The translations under genes and the position numbers were made by a program. Under the pieces are notes generated by a model that was given only the letters and a program-made list of their open reading frames with translations, was not told the DNA's origin and did not search any database. This document shows positions 8,811 to 17,350 of a stretch of 64,000 bases of DNA, in pieces. Every line of letters starts with the position of its first letter. The stretch's first letter is position 1. This DNA is from Alphaproteobacteria bacterium (GTDB taxonomy: Bacteria; Pseudomonadota; Alphaproteobacteria; Caulobacterales; Maricaulaceae): the NCBI GenBank assembly GCA_016124665.1, contig WGNH01000006.1, forward strand, positions 1 through 64,000. The letters are read 5' to 3'.

Positions 8811-10046
8811 TTGGACACGTTCAATACGCCCCTGGACCTGGTCCGCAATCGGCCCGTCGAGGTCCCGAACTTTTGTGTTCGTCAGGATCGACTGTCCGTA
8901 GCGGTTCGCTGGTTCCAGGACAACTTTAGTGGCGAAGTGCTGTATGCGGTGAAGGCCAATCCTTCCGCATGGGTCATTGATGGCCTGTACGCATCCGGAC
9001 AACGCTGGTTCGATGTCGCCTCCCTGCCCGAGGTGCGGCTGATCGCGGAACGCTGCCCGGAGGCCGTCATGGCCTTCCTGCACCCGGTCAAGAGCCGTCA
9101 TGCGATTCGCACCGCCTATCATGAATACGGCGTGCGGATTTTCGCGCTCGATTGCGAGGACGAGCTCGCCAAGATTCTCGAGGCCACGGACAATGCCGAA
9201 GACCTGACGCTGATCGTGCGTCTCGGCGTCTCCAATGCCGGAGCCGTCCTGCCGCTCGCCGGCAAGTTCGGCGCCAGCACATTCGACGCGCCGGCCCTGA
9301 TCGAGAAGGCCCGCCATGCCGCCGACGAACTCGGCGTCAGCTTCCATGTCGGCAGCCAGTGCATGGACCCGATGGCCTATCGCGCCGCCATGATGGAAGC
9401 CAGCCGCCTGATCGCGCGCGCCGGCGTCACCGTGGATATTGTCGATGTCGGGGGCGGATTTCCGTCCATCTATCCGGGCCTGACCCCGCCGCCCCTGTAT
9501 GATTATATCGACGCCATCGAGGACGCTTTCGAGGAAATGATGGTGCTGGAGAACGCCGATCTGTGGTGTGAACCCGGCCGCGCCCTCGTTGCCGAGGCCT
9601 CCTCCCTCCTCACCCGGGTGGAGCTGCGCAAGGGCGATGCGCTCTATCTCAATGACGGTGCCTATGGCAGCCTGTTTGATGTCACCCACGCCAAATGGCC
9701 CTTCCCCATGCGCGTTTTCCGCGAAAGCGGTGAGGTGACCGGCGAAGTCTCGCCCTTCCGCCTGTTCGGCCCGACCTGCGATTCGATCGATTCCATGCCC
9801 GGACCGTATGATCTGCCGGCCGGTATCCGCGAAGGCGATGTCATCGAGATCGGCATGCTGGGCGCCTATGGCGAAGCCATGGCCACGCGCTTCAACGGCT
9901 TTGGTGACTACACCTGGGCAGCGGTCCGTGATTTTCCCTGGGAAAGCCTGTATGTTGCCCGCCCGGCCCGCCGGATCTCCGAGGGAGCCGAAATCGTCGC
10001 CTTTCCGCGCACAAAACGCCGCCGCGAGCGGTTGCGCCGCCGCTAA
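8811..10046 (+). CDS. Type III PLP-fold ornithine/lysine decarboxylase
   Basis: A 411-residue cytoplasmic enzyme of the alanine-racemase/eukaryotic-ODC fold that decarboxylates ornithine to putrescine (and perhaps lysine to cadaverine). Visible sites are the PLP lysine in AVKANP (Lys48), HVGSQ, the phosphate-binding glycine loop VGGGFPS, CEPGR, and the active-site GPTCDSID, whose Cys-Asp pair comes from the partner subunit in the family dimer. The start is a TTG; it has a good AGGGGG ribosome site about ten bases upstream and no in-frame ATG fits the family better. The next gene, 18 bases downstream, is a deoxyhypusine-synthase homologue that would use putrescine, which supports ornithine as the main substrate. 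Confidence 0.88.
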   Translation: MDTFNTPLDLVRNRPVEVPNFCVRQDRLSVAVRWFQDNFSGEVLYAVKANPSAWVIDGLYASGQRWFDVASLPEVRLIAERCPEAVMAFLHPVKSRHAIRTAYHEYGVRIFALDCEDELAKILEATDNAEDLTLIVRLGVSNAGAVLPLAGKFGASTFDAPALIEKARHAADELGVSFHVGSQCMDPMAYRAAMMEASRLIARAGVTVDIVDVGGGFPSIYPGLTPPPLYDYIDAIEDAFEEMMVLENADLWCEPGRALVAEASSLLTRVELRKGDALYLNDGAYGSLFDVTHAKWPFPMRVFRESGEVTGEVSPFRLFGPTCDSIDSMPGPYDLPAGIREGDVIEIGMLGAYGEAMATRFNGFGDYTWAAVRDFPWESLYVARPARRISEGAEIVAFPRTKRRRERLRRR

Positions 10047-10064
10047 TCAGAAGACGGGTTCTAC

Positions 10065-11111
10065 ATGACTGACAAGACCAACCGGAAAGCAGAGCTTCTG
10101 TCGTCCCCCATCGAGCATATCGACATCACCCAATTCGATGCCCGCCCGGTCATTGATGCCTGGGAGAAGATGTCCTTCACCTCGCGCGATGCCGCCCGTG
10201 CGGCGCGCATCCTCAATGCCGCGGTGTCGGATCCGGATTGCTCGGTCATACTCACCCTCGCCGGCTCCACCTCGGCGGGCGGCTGCATGCATGTCTGGCG
10301 CGACATGGTGCGCAACAACATGGTCGATGCCATCGTTGCCACCGGCGCCTCCATCGTCGACATGGATTTCTTCGAGGCCCTCGGCTTCAAGCATTACCAG
10401 GCCAAGGACATCCCCGACGACCGCATCCTGCGCGATCTCTATATCGACCGCATCTACGACACCTATATCGACGAGGAAGAGCTGCAGGCCTGCGACCATA
10501 TTCTGGGCGATATCGCTGACAGCCTTGATCCGAAGCCGATCTCCTCGCGCGCCTTCATCCACGCCATGGGCAAGTATCTCGCCGAAGGCGGGGCAAAGAA
10601 GGAAGGCTCGCTGATCCAGGAATGCTACGAGCACGGCGTTCCGATCTTCGTGCCCGCCTTTGCCGATTGTTCTGCCGGTTTCGGTCTGGTGAAACACCAG
10701 GTCGAGCGCATGAAGGAAAACAAGCCCTATCTCTCCATCGACGCCGTGGCCGATTTCCGCGAACTGACCGACGTCAAGATCAAGGCCGGCACGACCGGCC
10801 TGTTCATGGTCGGTGGCGGCGTGCCGAAGAATTTCGCGCAGGACACGGTCGTCTGTGCCGAAATCCTCGGCCATGACGTGCCCATGCACGCCTATGCCGT
10901 GCAGATCACCGTCGCCGATGTGCGCGATGGCGCCTGTTCCTCCTCGACGCTGAAAGAGGCCTGCTCCTGGGGCAAGGTCGATGTGACGCTGGAACAGATG
11001 GTCTTTGCGGAAGCCACCACTGTGGCCCCGATGATTGTCTCCGACGTCTATCACCGTGAAGCCTGGAAGGGCCGCAAGAAGCGCCGCTTCGCGGACATGT
11101 TCGAAGGCTAG
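10065..11111 (+). CDS. Deoxyhypusine synthase-family protein, probable homospermidine synthase
   Basis: A 348-residue NAD-dependent enzyme of the deoxyhypusine synthase family. The eukaryotic enzyme moves the aminobutyl group of spermidine to a lysine of eIF5A, a protein bacteria lack. Bacterial homologues next to a decarboxylase are therefore expected to use putrescine as acceptor and make homospermidine. The catalytic lysine is present in KEACSWGKV (Lys304), and the NAD-site stretches LAGSTSAGG, ATGASIVD and VGGGVPKN are all intact. It is 18 bases downstream of the decarboxylase and surely co-transcribed. The product assignment is inferred from context; the family membership is firm. Confidence 0.82.
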   Translation: MTDKTNRKAELLSSPIEHIDITQFDARPVIDAWEKMSFTSRDAARAARILNAAVSDPDCSVILTLAGSTSAGGCMHVWRDMVRNNMVDAIVATGASIVDMDFFEALGFKHYQAKDIPDDRILRDLYIDRIYDTYIDEEELQACDHILGDIADSLDPKPISSRAFIHAMGKYLAEGGAKKEGSLIQECYEHGVPIFVPAFADCSAGFGLVKHQVERMKENKPYLSIDAVADFRELTDVKIKAGTTGLFMVGGGVPKNFAQDTVVCAEILGHDVPMHAYAVQITVADVRDGACSSSTLKEACSWGKVDVTLEQMVFAEATTVAPMIVSDVYHREAWKGRKKRRFADMFEG

Positions 11112-11152
11112 AAACCGGGCACATCAGCCGCACAAACCACACACCCCGTCAT

Positions 11153-11281
11153 CCTCCGGCCCCGCATCAGCGGGGTCCGGGGGACCTCTGGCAAAACCGG
11201 AGAGATGCCCCGAATAAATCGGGGCATGACGCAGAGGCGCGCGCGTGGCGCATGACGCAGAGTGTGGGCGCGGGGCATGAC
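11153..11281. repeat. Palindromic REP-like intergenic element
   Basis: Two hairpins stand side by side: CCGG-CCCCGC/GCGGGG-CCGG with an ATCA loop (about 11156-11180), and a perfect nine-base ATGCCCCGA/TCGGGGCAT with loop ATAAA (11205-11227). They are followed by two exact copies of GCATGACGCAGAG (11224-11236 and 11250-11262) and a third partial copy at 11275. This resembles the dispersed palindromic units that alphaproteobacteria carry between genes. The first hairpin may also end the decarboxylase/synthase transcript. Confidence 0.6.
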
Positions 11282-11293
11282 GAAGGGGTCGGC

Positions 11294-11602
11294 CTAGCCC
11301 CGCTTCCGCCCCTCCATCGCCTTCAGCTGTTCCGGGGTCGCCGGCGTCTGGAATTTCGCTTTCCAGTCCTCATAGGCCATGCCGTAAACGCGCTCGCGCG
11401 CCTCGGCATCGGTGATCTCCAGCCCCCGCTCCTCCCCCGCCGCGCGGTACCATTTCGCCAGACAGTTGCGGCAGAAATCGGCGAGGATCATCAGATCGAT
11501 ATTCTGCACATCCTTGCGGGTATCGAGATGCGCGATCAGCTGCCGGAAGGCCGCCGCATCCAGCTTGTCCTGTTCGGCAGGGGATAATTCGGCGTGTTTC
11601 AT
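11294..11602 (-). CDS. DUF1244 family protein
   Basis: A 102-residue cytoplasmic protein. The stretches DVQNIDLMILADFCRNCLAKWY and VYGMAYEDWKAKFQ match the DUF1244 family of alphaproteobacteria, small helical proteins with a conserved Cys-x-x-Cys (here CRNC). No biochemical role is established that I know of. It is a single gene, convergent with the polyamine pair and divergent from the Rieske gene 120 bases away. Confidence 0.85.
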   Translation of the reverse strand: MKHAELSPAEQDKLDAAAFRQLIAHLDTRKDVQNIDLMILADFCRNCLAKWYRAAGEERGLEITDAEARERVYGMAYEDWKAKFQTPATPEQLKAMEGRKRG

Positions 11603-11722
11603 CGCAGGTCTCCATCGCGGCGGGCGCGTAGGCTAACCCCGGCCCGGCGCGGCTGACAATGCAGTACCGAACGGCCCAGCTTTTGCTTGCCGCCAGCGCG
11701 GAAAACGGCGTAGCGTCCGCCC

Positions 11723-12799
11723 ATGGGGAGCAGGGAATATCACATCGGCGCCAATGATCCGGTCCGCCCGCTGGACGAGGCGCGGGCGCTGGATCCGTCC
11801 TTCTATCTCGGGCAGGCCGCCCACGATTTTGACCAGCAGCACATCCTCGCCCCCGGCTGGCAGATCGTCGCGCCCGCCGCCCTTGTGGCCGCGCCCGGTG
11901 ATCATGTGGTGCGCGGGATCGGCGGCAAGCCGGTCCTGATTGTCCGCAATGCGCAAGGCGTGCTCAACGGTTTCTACAATGTCTGCCGCCACCGCGCCGG
12001 ACCGATTGCGCTGTGCGACGGCAGGGGCGCGAAGCGTTTGCGCTGCGCCTATCATGGCTGGATCTACGATCTCGACGGCCAGCTGAAAGTGACGCCGCAA
12101 ATGGACGGCGCGAAGGATTTCGACATTTCCGGCATAAGCCTCGCCCCCATCGAGGTGGCGGAATGGTGCGGCATGGTCTTCGCCCGCGCCGGCAGCGGCC
12201 CGGCCTTCGAGGACTTCATCGCCGATATCGCGCCCTTCTGCGCGCCGGACCATATCGCGCAGATGCGCTGGTCGCATTCGCGCACCTACACCGTGGCGGC
12301 CAACTGGAAAGTCTATCTCGACAATTATCTGGAAGGCTATCACGTCCCCGTCGTGCATGACGGGCTGAACGCGATTCTAGATTATGGCGATTACCGCATC
12401 GAGCTGTCGCACTGGGCCTCGGTGCAAAGATCGCCCATGGATGATGCCGGCCTCTATGGCACGGGCGAGGCGCGCTATGTGACGCTGTGGCCCAATTCCA
12501 TGCTCAATATCTTGCCCGGCCGGATGCAGACCAATCGCGTCATCGCCACCGGCCCGGACAGCTGCGCGGTGGAGTTTTCCTACTATTACCTGCCGGGCGA
12601 AGAGGCCCGCGCCGAAGCCGATGATGCCTTTTCCAGCGAGGTCCAGGCGGAAGACGCGATGATCTGCGAGCGCGTCCAGCAGGGCCTTGCCTCCGGCGCC
12701 TATACGCCCGGGCGCCTCTCCCCCGCACAGGAACCGGCGGTCTGGCATTTTCACAACCTCCTCCGGCGCGCCTATGGCGCGGACAAGGATTCCGCATGA
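11723..12799 (+). CDS. Rieske [2Fe-2S] ring-hydroxylating-type oxygenase, large subunit
   Basis: A 358-residue oxygenase. The N-terminal Rieske domain binds a 2Fe-2S cluster through Cys-x-His and Cys-x-x-His spaced by 17 residues (CRHRAG ... CAYHGW). The C-terminal SRPBCC catalytic domain carries the mononuclear iron ligands in NYLEGYHVPVVH. The residue before the YH is glutamate rather than the aspartate of classical dioxygenases, as in choline monooxygenase and glycine-betaine-type enzymes, so a quaternary-amine or small aliphatic substrate is as likely as an aromatic one. It overlaps the downstream permease gene by four bases, suggesting uptake and oxidation of one compound. No reductase is adjacent; the FAD reductase at 52138 is far away. 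Confidence 0.83.
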   Translation: MGSREYHIGANDPVRPLDEARALDPSFYLGQAAHDFDQQHILAPGWQIVAPAALVAAPGDHVVRGIGGKPVLIVRNAQGVLNGFYNVCRHRAGPIALCDGRGAKRLRCAYHGWIYDLDGQLKVTPQMDGAKDFDISGISLAPIEVAEWCGMVFARAGSGPAFEDFIADIAPFCAPDHIAQMRWSHSRTYTVAANWKVYLDNYLEGYHVPVVHDGLNAILDYGDYRIELSHWASVQRSPMDDAGLYGTGEARYVTLWPNSMLNILPGRMQTNRVIATGPDSCAVEFSYYYLPGEEARAEADDAFSSEVQAEDAMICERVQQGLASGAYTPGRLSPAQEPAVWHFHNLLRRAYGADKDSA

Positions 12800-14106
12800 A
12801 AGATGCAACACCGGCAGACCTCCCGCCCCTGCCCAATCCGGCGATGAAGCCCCTCGGCTTCTGGGGCTGCTGGTCGCTGACCGTCGGGGTGATGATCGGC
12901 TCGGGCATTTTCCTCCTGCCCACCGTGCTCGCCCCCTATGGGCTGATGAGTTTCGGCGGATGGCTGCTGACCGGCGGATCCTCCATCCTTCTGGCCCTCG
13001 TGCTCGCCCGCCTCGCCAGCCGCACTACGCGCACCGGCGGCCCCTCTGCCTATGCCGCCGCTGCCTTTGGCGATCTGCCCGGCTTTCTCATCGCCTGGGG
13101 ATATTGGGCCTCGGTCTGGATCGCGACGCCGACCATCGCGCTCGCCTTTGTCGGCTATCTCGGCGTCTTCTTCCCGCAGCTCAATGACGCGCCCGTGGCG
13201 CAGGCCGCCATCGCGCTCGGCCTGTTATGGACGCTCACCCTCATCTCCATCCGCGGCGTGCGGGAGGCGGGGCTCGTCCAGCTGGTCATGACCTTCCTCA
13301 AACTGATCCCGCTCATTCTCATCATCATCGCCGGGCTGGCCTTCGGCTCGGCAGACAATCTGCCGGAGCTCAACCCGTCCGGCGGCCACCCGCTGGCCGT
13401 ACTCGCCACCACGGCGCTTTTGACCATGTGGGCCTTTGCCGGCATGGAGGCGGGCGTCATCCCGGCGGGCGAGGTCGCCAATCCGCAAAAGACCATGCCG
13501 CGCGCCATCTTTACCGGCGTCCTCACCGTGGCGCTGGTCTATATCGGCTCCACCGCCGCGGTGATGATGCTGGTGCCCGCCGACCAGCTCGCCACCTCCA
13601 CCTCGCCCTTTTCCGATGCCGCGCGTGTGCTCGGCACATGGGGCCCGCCCCTGGTCGCCATCGGCGCGCTGGTCTCGACGGCGGGCTCGCTCAACGGCAA
13701 TATCTTCACCTCGGGCCAGATGCCGCTGGCGGTCGCGCTGGACCGGCTCGCACCGAAATTTCTCGCCATCCGCAACAAGGGCCATGCGCCCTACTGGGCG
13801 CTCATCCTCGCCACCTCGGTCTCGTCCATATTGCTGATGCTGAACTTCTCGCGCGGCCTCGTCGGCGCCTTCACCTTCCTGTTGATGATGAGCACGCTCA
13901 CCACCCTCATCCCCATGCTGATCAGCGCCCTGGCCGAGTTCAAACACTCATGGAGATCGGCCCGCGGCTGGGCCGCAGTGGCCGTGGGTGGAGCCCTCTA
14001 TTCAGTGTTTGCCATCCTCGGCTCCGGCCTTGAAGTCCTCGCCTGGGGCGCGGTGCTATTGGCCGCCGGCGTGCCGGTGTTTTATCTCGGGCGGCAAAGG
14101 GGGTGA
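12796..14106 (+). CDS. APC-superfamily amino acid/amine permease
   Basis: A 436-residue inner-membrane transporter with about twelve hydrophobic helices. The first helix holds the APC signature GVMIGSGIFLLP, the unwound glycine-rich substrate site of the family, and helix 6 carries the FAGMEAG motif. Its ATG overlaps the stop of the Rieske oxygenase, so it is translated with it and probably imports that enzyme's substrate or a related amine. The substrate cannot be told from sequence. Confidence 0.85.
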   Translation: MKDATPADLPPLPNPAMKPLGFWGCWSLTVGVMIGSGIFLLPTVLAPYGLMSFGGWLLTGGSSILLALVLARLASRTTRTGGPSAYAAAAFGDLPGFLIAWGYWASVWIATPTIALAFVGYLGVFFPQLNDAPVAQAAIALGLLWTLTLISIRGVREAGLVQLVMTFLKLIPLILIIIAGLAFGSADNLPELNPSGGHPLAVLATTALLTMWAFAGMEAGVIPAGEVANPQKTMPRAIFTGVLTVALVYIGSTAAVMMLVPADQLATSTSPFSDAARVLGTWGPPLVAIGALVSTAGSLNGNIFTSGQMPLAVALDRLAPKFLAIRNKGHAPYWALILATSVSSILLMLNFSRGLVGAFTFLLMMSTLTTLIPMLISALAEFKHSWRSARGWAAVAVGGALYSVFAILGSGLEVLAWGAVLLAAGVPVFYLGRQRG

Positions 14107-14121
14107 GGGTCAGTCAGGGGA

Positions 14122-14143
14122 AGTGCGCATAGCTCAACGCACT
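14122..14143. terminator. Small hairpin at the convergent permease/Argonaute junction
   Basis: Perfect six-base arms AGTGCG/CGCACT with a ten-base loop, 15 bases after the permease stop and touching the stop codon of the Argonaute gene on the other strand. No T-tract, so weak support for a bidirectional terminator. Confidence 0.3.
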
Positions 14144-15581
14144 ACATGAACAATCTTACCGGATACGGCCTTGGTTCAAGGTGCGGCATGCGCTTCACGA
14201 CTTGCGCAAGCACGTCTGCATATTCCAACGTCACCGGCATTTGCGTGTAGGGGCCGTCATTGTTCCAATTCATTTTTGTAAGTGCCAGCGTTTCGTTGCA
14301 AAGGTCATAAAAATCACCACGCCCCGCAAACCTTGTGATCAAAAGTGGCGTCGGAATACCCTTACCTTCCTTGTACCAACCCTTTCCTTGATTAAGAGAT
14401 TGAATAATTCCCTGTGTCCACACTAGGGCCTCATGTTCACCGATTGGTAGCACCTGTCCACGATGAGAGGGGTAGCTGTGAGGTTCGCGCGGTTTGTTGA
14501 ATAGAACACCAGTCCATCCATGGCTGCGTTGAACCTGAAGTAACTCAACATCTTTGACGCCACTAAACGCGTCTAGGCACCCTCGAATTTCATCGCGCTT
14601 GAACTCTGTATTTTTATGAACAACTACCCGTTCGGGCATCATTCCCGCTTGGCGACGCTGATAGATGGAGAGACTGCGCGACATCACCTTAAGCATCTGA
14701 TCTTTGCGAAGATATGGATTCCTACGCTGTACTAGTAGATCATCTGCACCGTAGGCGATGAATTCTAGCCCAGCTCCATCAGAATCGAAAACCTGAGCAC
14801 AGCAAATGGCGAACCGATCATCAGGATCCGCTCCCGGTCGCAGTGCATAATCGATACCGATATATGCTGTATTCGGCACCGCATCGGCCAACGCCCAAGG
14901 AATCCCGCCAGCCTTGGTGTAAATCGCAATTCCCAAACGCCACATGACGCTACAGCGGCAAAAATATTCCAGGGCCCGCTGTGACTGCCCACCACGTATG
15001 ATCTGAAGCGAAATGCCAGCAGACGCCGCATAAGCTTTTAAATGGTCGTGAAGGTCAAAATCATCCTCGCCCACGCCATGGTAGCAATGGCTCCACTTGG
15101 AGTCGTCGAGCCCTAGAACAACGACATCAAATGCATGCAAATGTGCACGTAAGCTCATAATGGCACTCGTCAGCGCTTCTGCGAGTGTGTGTTGTGGTTG
15201 CGCCGAGTTTCGCAGGTCGTCATCGAGTGAGTCTGGCAGGACTACTGTCGTGACATTATCTGCTGGCGAGATTGAGACCCCAAATACCCGGCTAAATCCC
15301 GGATAATCTATCAAAAATTGTTTTCTTTCGCGCGGCGAATGGGAGCCGCGCAGCTCGGTCATCAACTTACGCAATCGGCCAATCATCACATTCTGACCAA
15401 TGAATGCAATCCGGATCGGATTCGCTACGCTGGCAAGCCGTCGGTTTCCGAACGGACCGAACTCTAGCAATCCCCGAAGCGGGTGCTCGTCAACCGCGTT
15501 CGGCTCCGCACTACCGAATTTCAGTTTCGGCTCTCCAAGCCGCCGATGTTGCGGCAAGTTAAAAGGCTGGTTCTGGGTCAT
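14142..15581 (-). CDS. Short prokaryotic Argonaute (MID-PIWI), SPARSA subunit
   Basis: A 479-residue protein with only MID and PIWI domains, without N or PAZ, as in short prokaryotic Argonautes. The stretch IRIAFIGQNVMIGRLRKLM begins the MID-like half; YIGIDY, VVVHKN and the conserved C-terminal block PVTLEYADVLAQVVKRMPHL mark the PIWI half. I cannot find a full DEDX catalytic tetrad, as expected for this inactive class, which binds a guide RNA and target DNA but does not cut. The start overlaps the stop of the SIR2-APAZ gene by four bases, so the two are made together and in known systems form a heterodimer. GC content and codon use are visibly lower than in the flanking genes, a sign of transfer. 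Confidence 0.88.
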   Translation of the reverse strand: MTQNQPFNLPQHRRLGEPKLKFGSAEPNAVDEHPLRGLLEFGPFGNRRLASVANPIRIAFIGQNVMIGRLRKLMTELRGSHSPRERKQFLIDYPGFSRVFGVSISPADNVTTVVLPDSLDDDLRNSAQPQHTLAEALTSAIMSLRAHLHAFDVVVLGLDDSKWSHCYHGVGEDDFDLHDHLKAYAASAGISLQIIRGGQSQRALEYFCRCSVMWRLGIAIYTKAGGIPWALADAVPNTAYIGIDYALRPGADPDDRFAICCAQVFDSDGAGLEFIAYGADDLLVQRRNPYLRKDQMLKVMSRSLSIYQRRQAGMMPERVVVHKNTEFKRDEIRGCLDAFSGVKDVELLQVQRSHGWTGVLFNKPREPHSYPSHRGQVLPIGEHEALVWTQGIIQSLNQGKGWYKEGKGIPTPLLITRFAGRGDFYDLCNETLALTKMNWNNDGPYTQMPVTLEYADVLAQVVKRMPHLEPRPYPVRLFM

Positions 15582-17350
15582 CGGGCAAACCCACTGAATC
15601 CGGTCACCGGCATAACCTCAAATCTCGCACCGATGCCGGTCCCACCATCAATTCCAATATCCAATGCTTCATTTCCAGGCCCGAAAATCGCCTCACACCA
15701 ACCTGAAAGCATTGCATCGACTTGCTTGTTGTATCGCTGGACCCGGCGTTCGCGTGCGAATTGCTTCGCTTCTTCGGCTTGGGCTTCGGTCACTTCAGCC
15801 TCTTCCAAATCCAGCACAATTGTAGGATTGAGAAGCACCCAAAGCCGGTCCAATCGAAAATCAAAGCGAAGTTCGCAGCATTCTGCCCACGTAACATTGC
15901 CTCCACCCGTCCGGCCCGACACCGCCCCCGCCGCCCGAGTCAGCTTCTTCGATCCCAATTTGAACTCACCCGCGTCGGCCCGAAACAATGACCGAGGCCC
16001 TCGCTGTACCAAATCTAGCCCGCTGTGCTTAGCGAGCCCAAGAAAAAGCGCGTCGCGCAACAAGCTTCGCTCGCCAGACTCAAACACTAAACGCTCTGGG
16101 GCAATGCTATGCATATCAAGACCACGAATATTGTGAGCAGCGAAGACTCTTTTGATTTCTACATCATCTCCAAACGCCAGAACGCCCTGTCTGATACGCG
16201 ACGCCACTAGTTCAGATCCGGCACTGCGGATCGCTTCGCGGACTTCTTTTAGCCCTCCGATCTTGCAATCTACCAACCGAGCAGTTTTTGGGTATTCGAC
16301 GATCGGGATGGCGTTTGAGCGCACGAACGGCACCGATCCCGAACGATTCGATAAATCAATAGCACGAGGTCTCAGCTTGCGTTTATCGTCCAACTTGATT
16401 GGGACATCTTCGGTCGAAGGCAAGTAGCGCACGACATCTGAGAGAAACTCATCAAAACTGCCAGTTTGGACGAAAGCCGCATCGATCCCACTACCTCTTG
16501 CGTCACGAATAAGCGCTGATACCGCCTCATAGGGTTTGTCTTGGGGACGGACGAACCAGAACAGGCCATTCGGGAACCCGTTACCGCCATCGATAGCTTC
16601 TCTGATCGCTGCCAGAATAGATGCATCTCGGCCGCTATAGCCGACTAGAATCAATCCCTGATTTTTACAGGTATCGACGAACACTCTGCGCATCGCTTCG
16701 TCTTGCGTTGCCAATTCAGACTCTGTGTTTTTCAGAGATTGCGAGTGAAAGTCTCCATGTAGTTTCGCGCATATAGGCCAATTTTGCTCGCTATATGCTC
16801 GCTGAACCTTCGCTGGCTCACACAAGTCTCCCACAGTCAAAATAGATGTCGTCTCGTAGGCCGCCGCTGCCGCATCTTCAACAAGGCGATCAAAATTGGT
16901 GGTCCAAACTACGCGAACTAAGTCGCGTTTGATAAGCTGCGCCAAGGCCGAATGGCCATAACTAGGCTTCGCGCCCTTCAGCGCCTCTTTGATATAAAGG
17001 TTACGGTCCTTGGCCTCCGGATAAGTAGCCTCGAAATAGTATGAATATTCTTGCTCGCTGTCCGCCTCAGGAAAACCATCTTGCGCGTCGAAATGACTTT
17101 GAAGTTTACGGCGAATGTATTCGTCCCCAACGTCTGCGACTGTCGACGCAGGAACGTTTTTGGCGGAACGGTACAACCTGGTTTTGAAATCCCAGATCAT
17201 GTCCGCTGCTGTCTTGATGCCAGCAGCGCGCGACGCGCCCGCCCCTAGAAACCACATCAGGCCGCCAGCGCGCTGCTCCAACTTCCGCAGGAAAGTTGGA
17301 AATTCCTGATAAAGAACAGCTTGTTCCGAATCGTTTAGCTCACCGTCCAT
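15578..17350 (-). CDS. SIR2-APAZ effector of a SPARSA defence system
   Basis: A 590-residue protein. The N-terminal SIR2 domain (about 1-285) has the nucleotide loop WFLGAGASRAAGI and the catalytic pair TTNFD (Asn152) and KLHGD (His198). The C-terminal half (about 290-590) fits the APAZ region, which replaces the N-terminal lobes of Argonaute and binds its partner. In characterised SPARSA systems, guide RNA-directed recognition of invading plasmid or phage DNA turns on NAD+ hydrolysis and kills or stalls the host cell. An ATG at 17350 is chosen; a GTG six codons upstream (17368) is possible, and neither has a strong ribosome site. It is the first gene of the two-gene operon. Confidence 0.88.
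   Translation of the reverse strand: MDGELNDSEQAVLYQEFPTFLRKLEQRAGGLMWFLGAGASRAAGIKTAADMIWDFKTRLYRSAKNVPASTVADVGDEYIRRKLQSHFDAQDGFPEADSEQEYSYYFEATYPEAKDRNLYIKEALKGAKPSYGHSALAQLIKRDLVRVVWTTNFDRLVEDAAAAAYETTSILTVGDLCEPAKVQRAYSEQNWPICAKLHGDFHSQSLKNTESELATQDEAMRRVFVDTCKNQGLILVGYSGRDASILAAIREAIDGGNGFPNGLFWFVRPQDKPYEAVSALIRDARGSGIDAAFVQTGSFDEFLSDVVRYLPSTEDVPIKLDDKRKLRPRAIDLSNRSGSVPFVRSNAIPIVEYPKTARLVDCKIGGLKEVREAIRSAGSELVASRIRQGVLAFGDDVEIKRVFAAHNIRGLDMHSIAPERLVFESGERSLLRDALFLGLAKHSGLDLVQRGPRSLFRADAGEFKLGSKKLTRAAGAVSGRTGGGNVTWAECCELRFDFRLDRLWVLLNPTIVLDLEEAEVTEAQAEEAKQFARERRVQRYNKQVDAMLSGWCEAIFGPGNEALDIGIDGGTGIGARFEVMPVTGFSGFAR

Noticed and set aside
14142-17350. SPARSA Argonaute as an active nuclease
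   Set aside because: Only a MID-PIWI length is present and a complete DEDX set could not be located, so a guide-directed cutter is unlikely; a NADase-linked sensor fits better.
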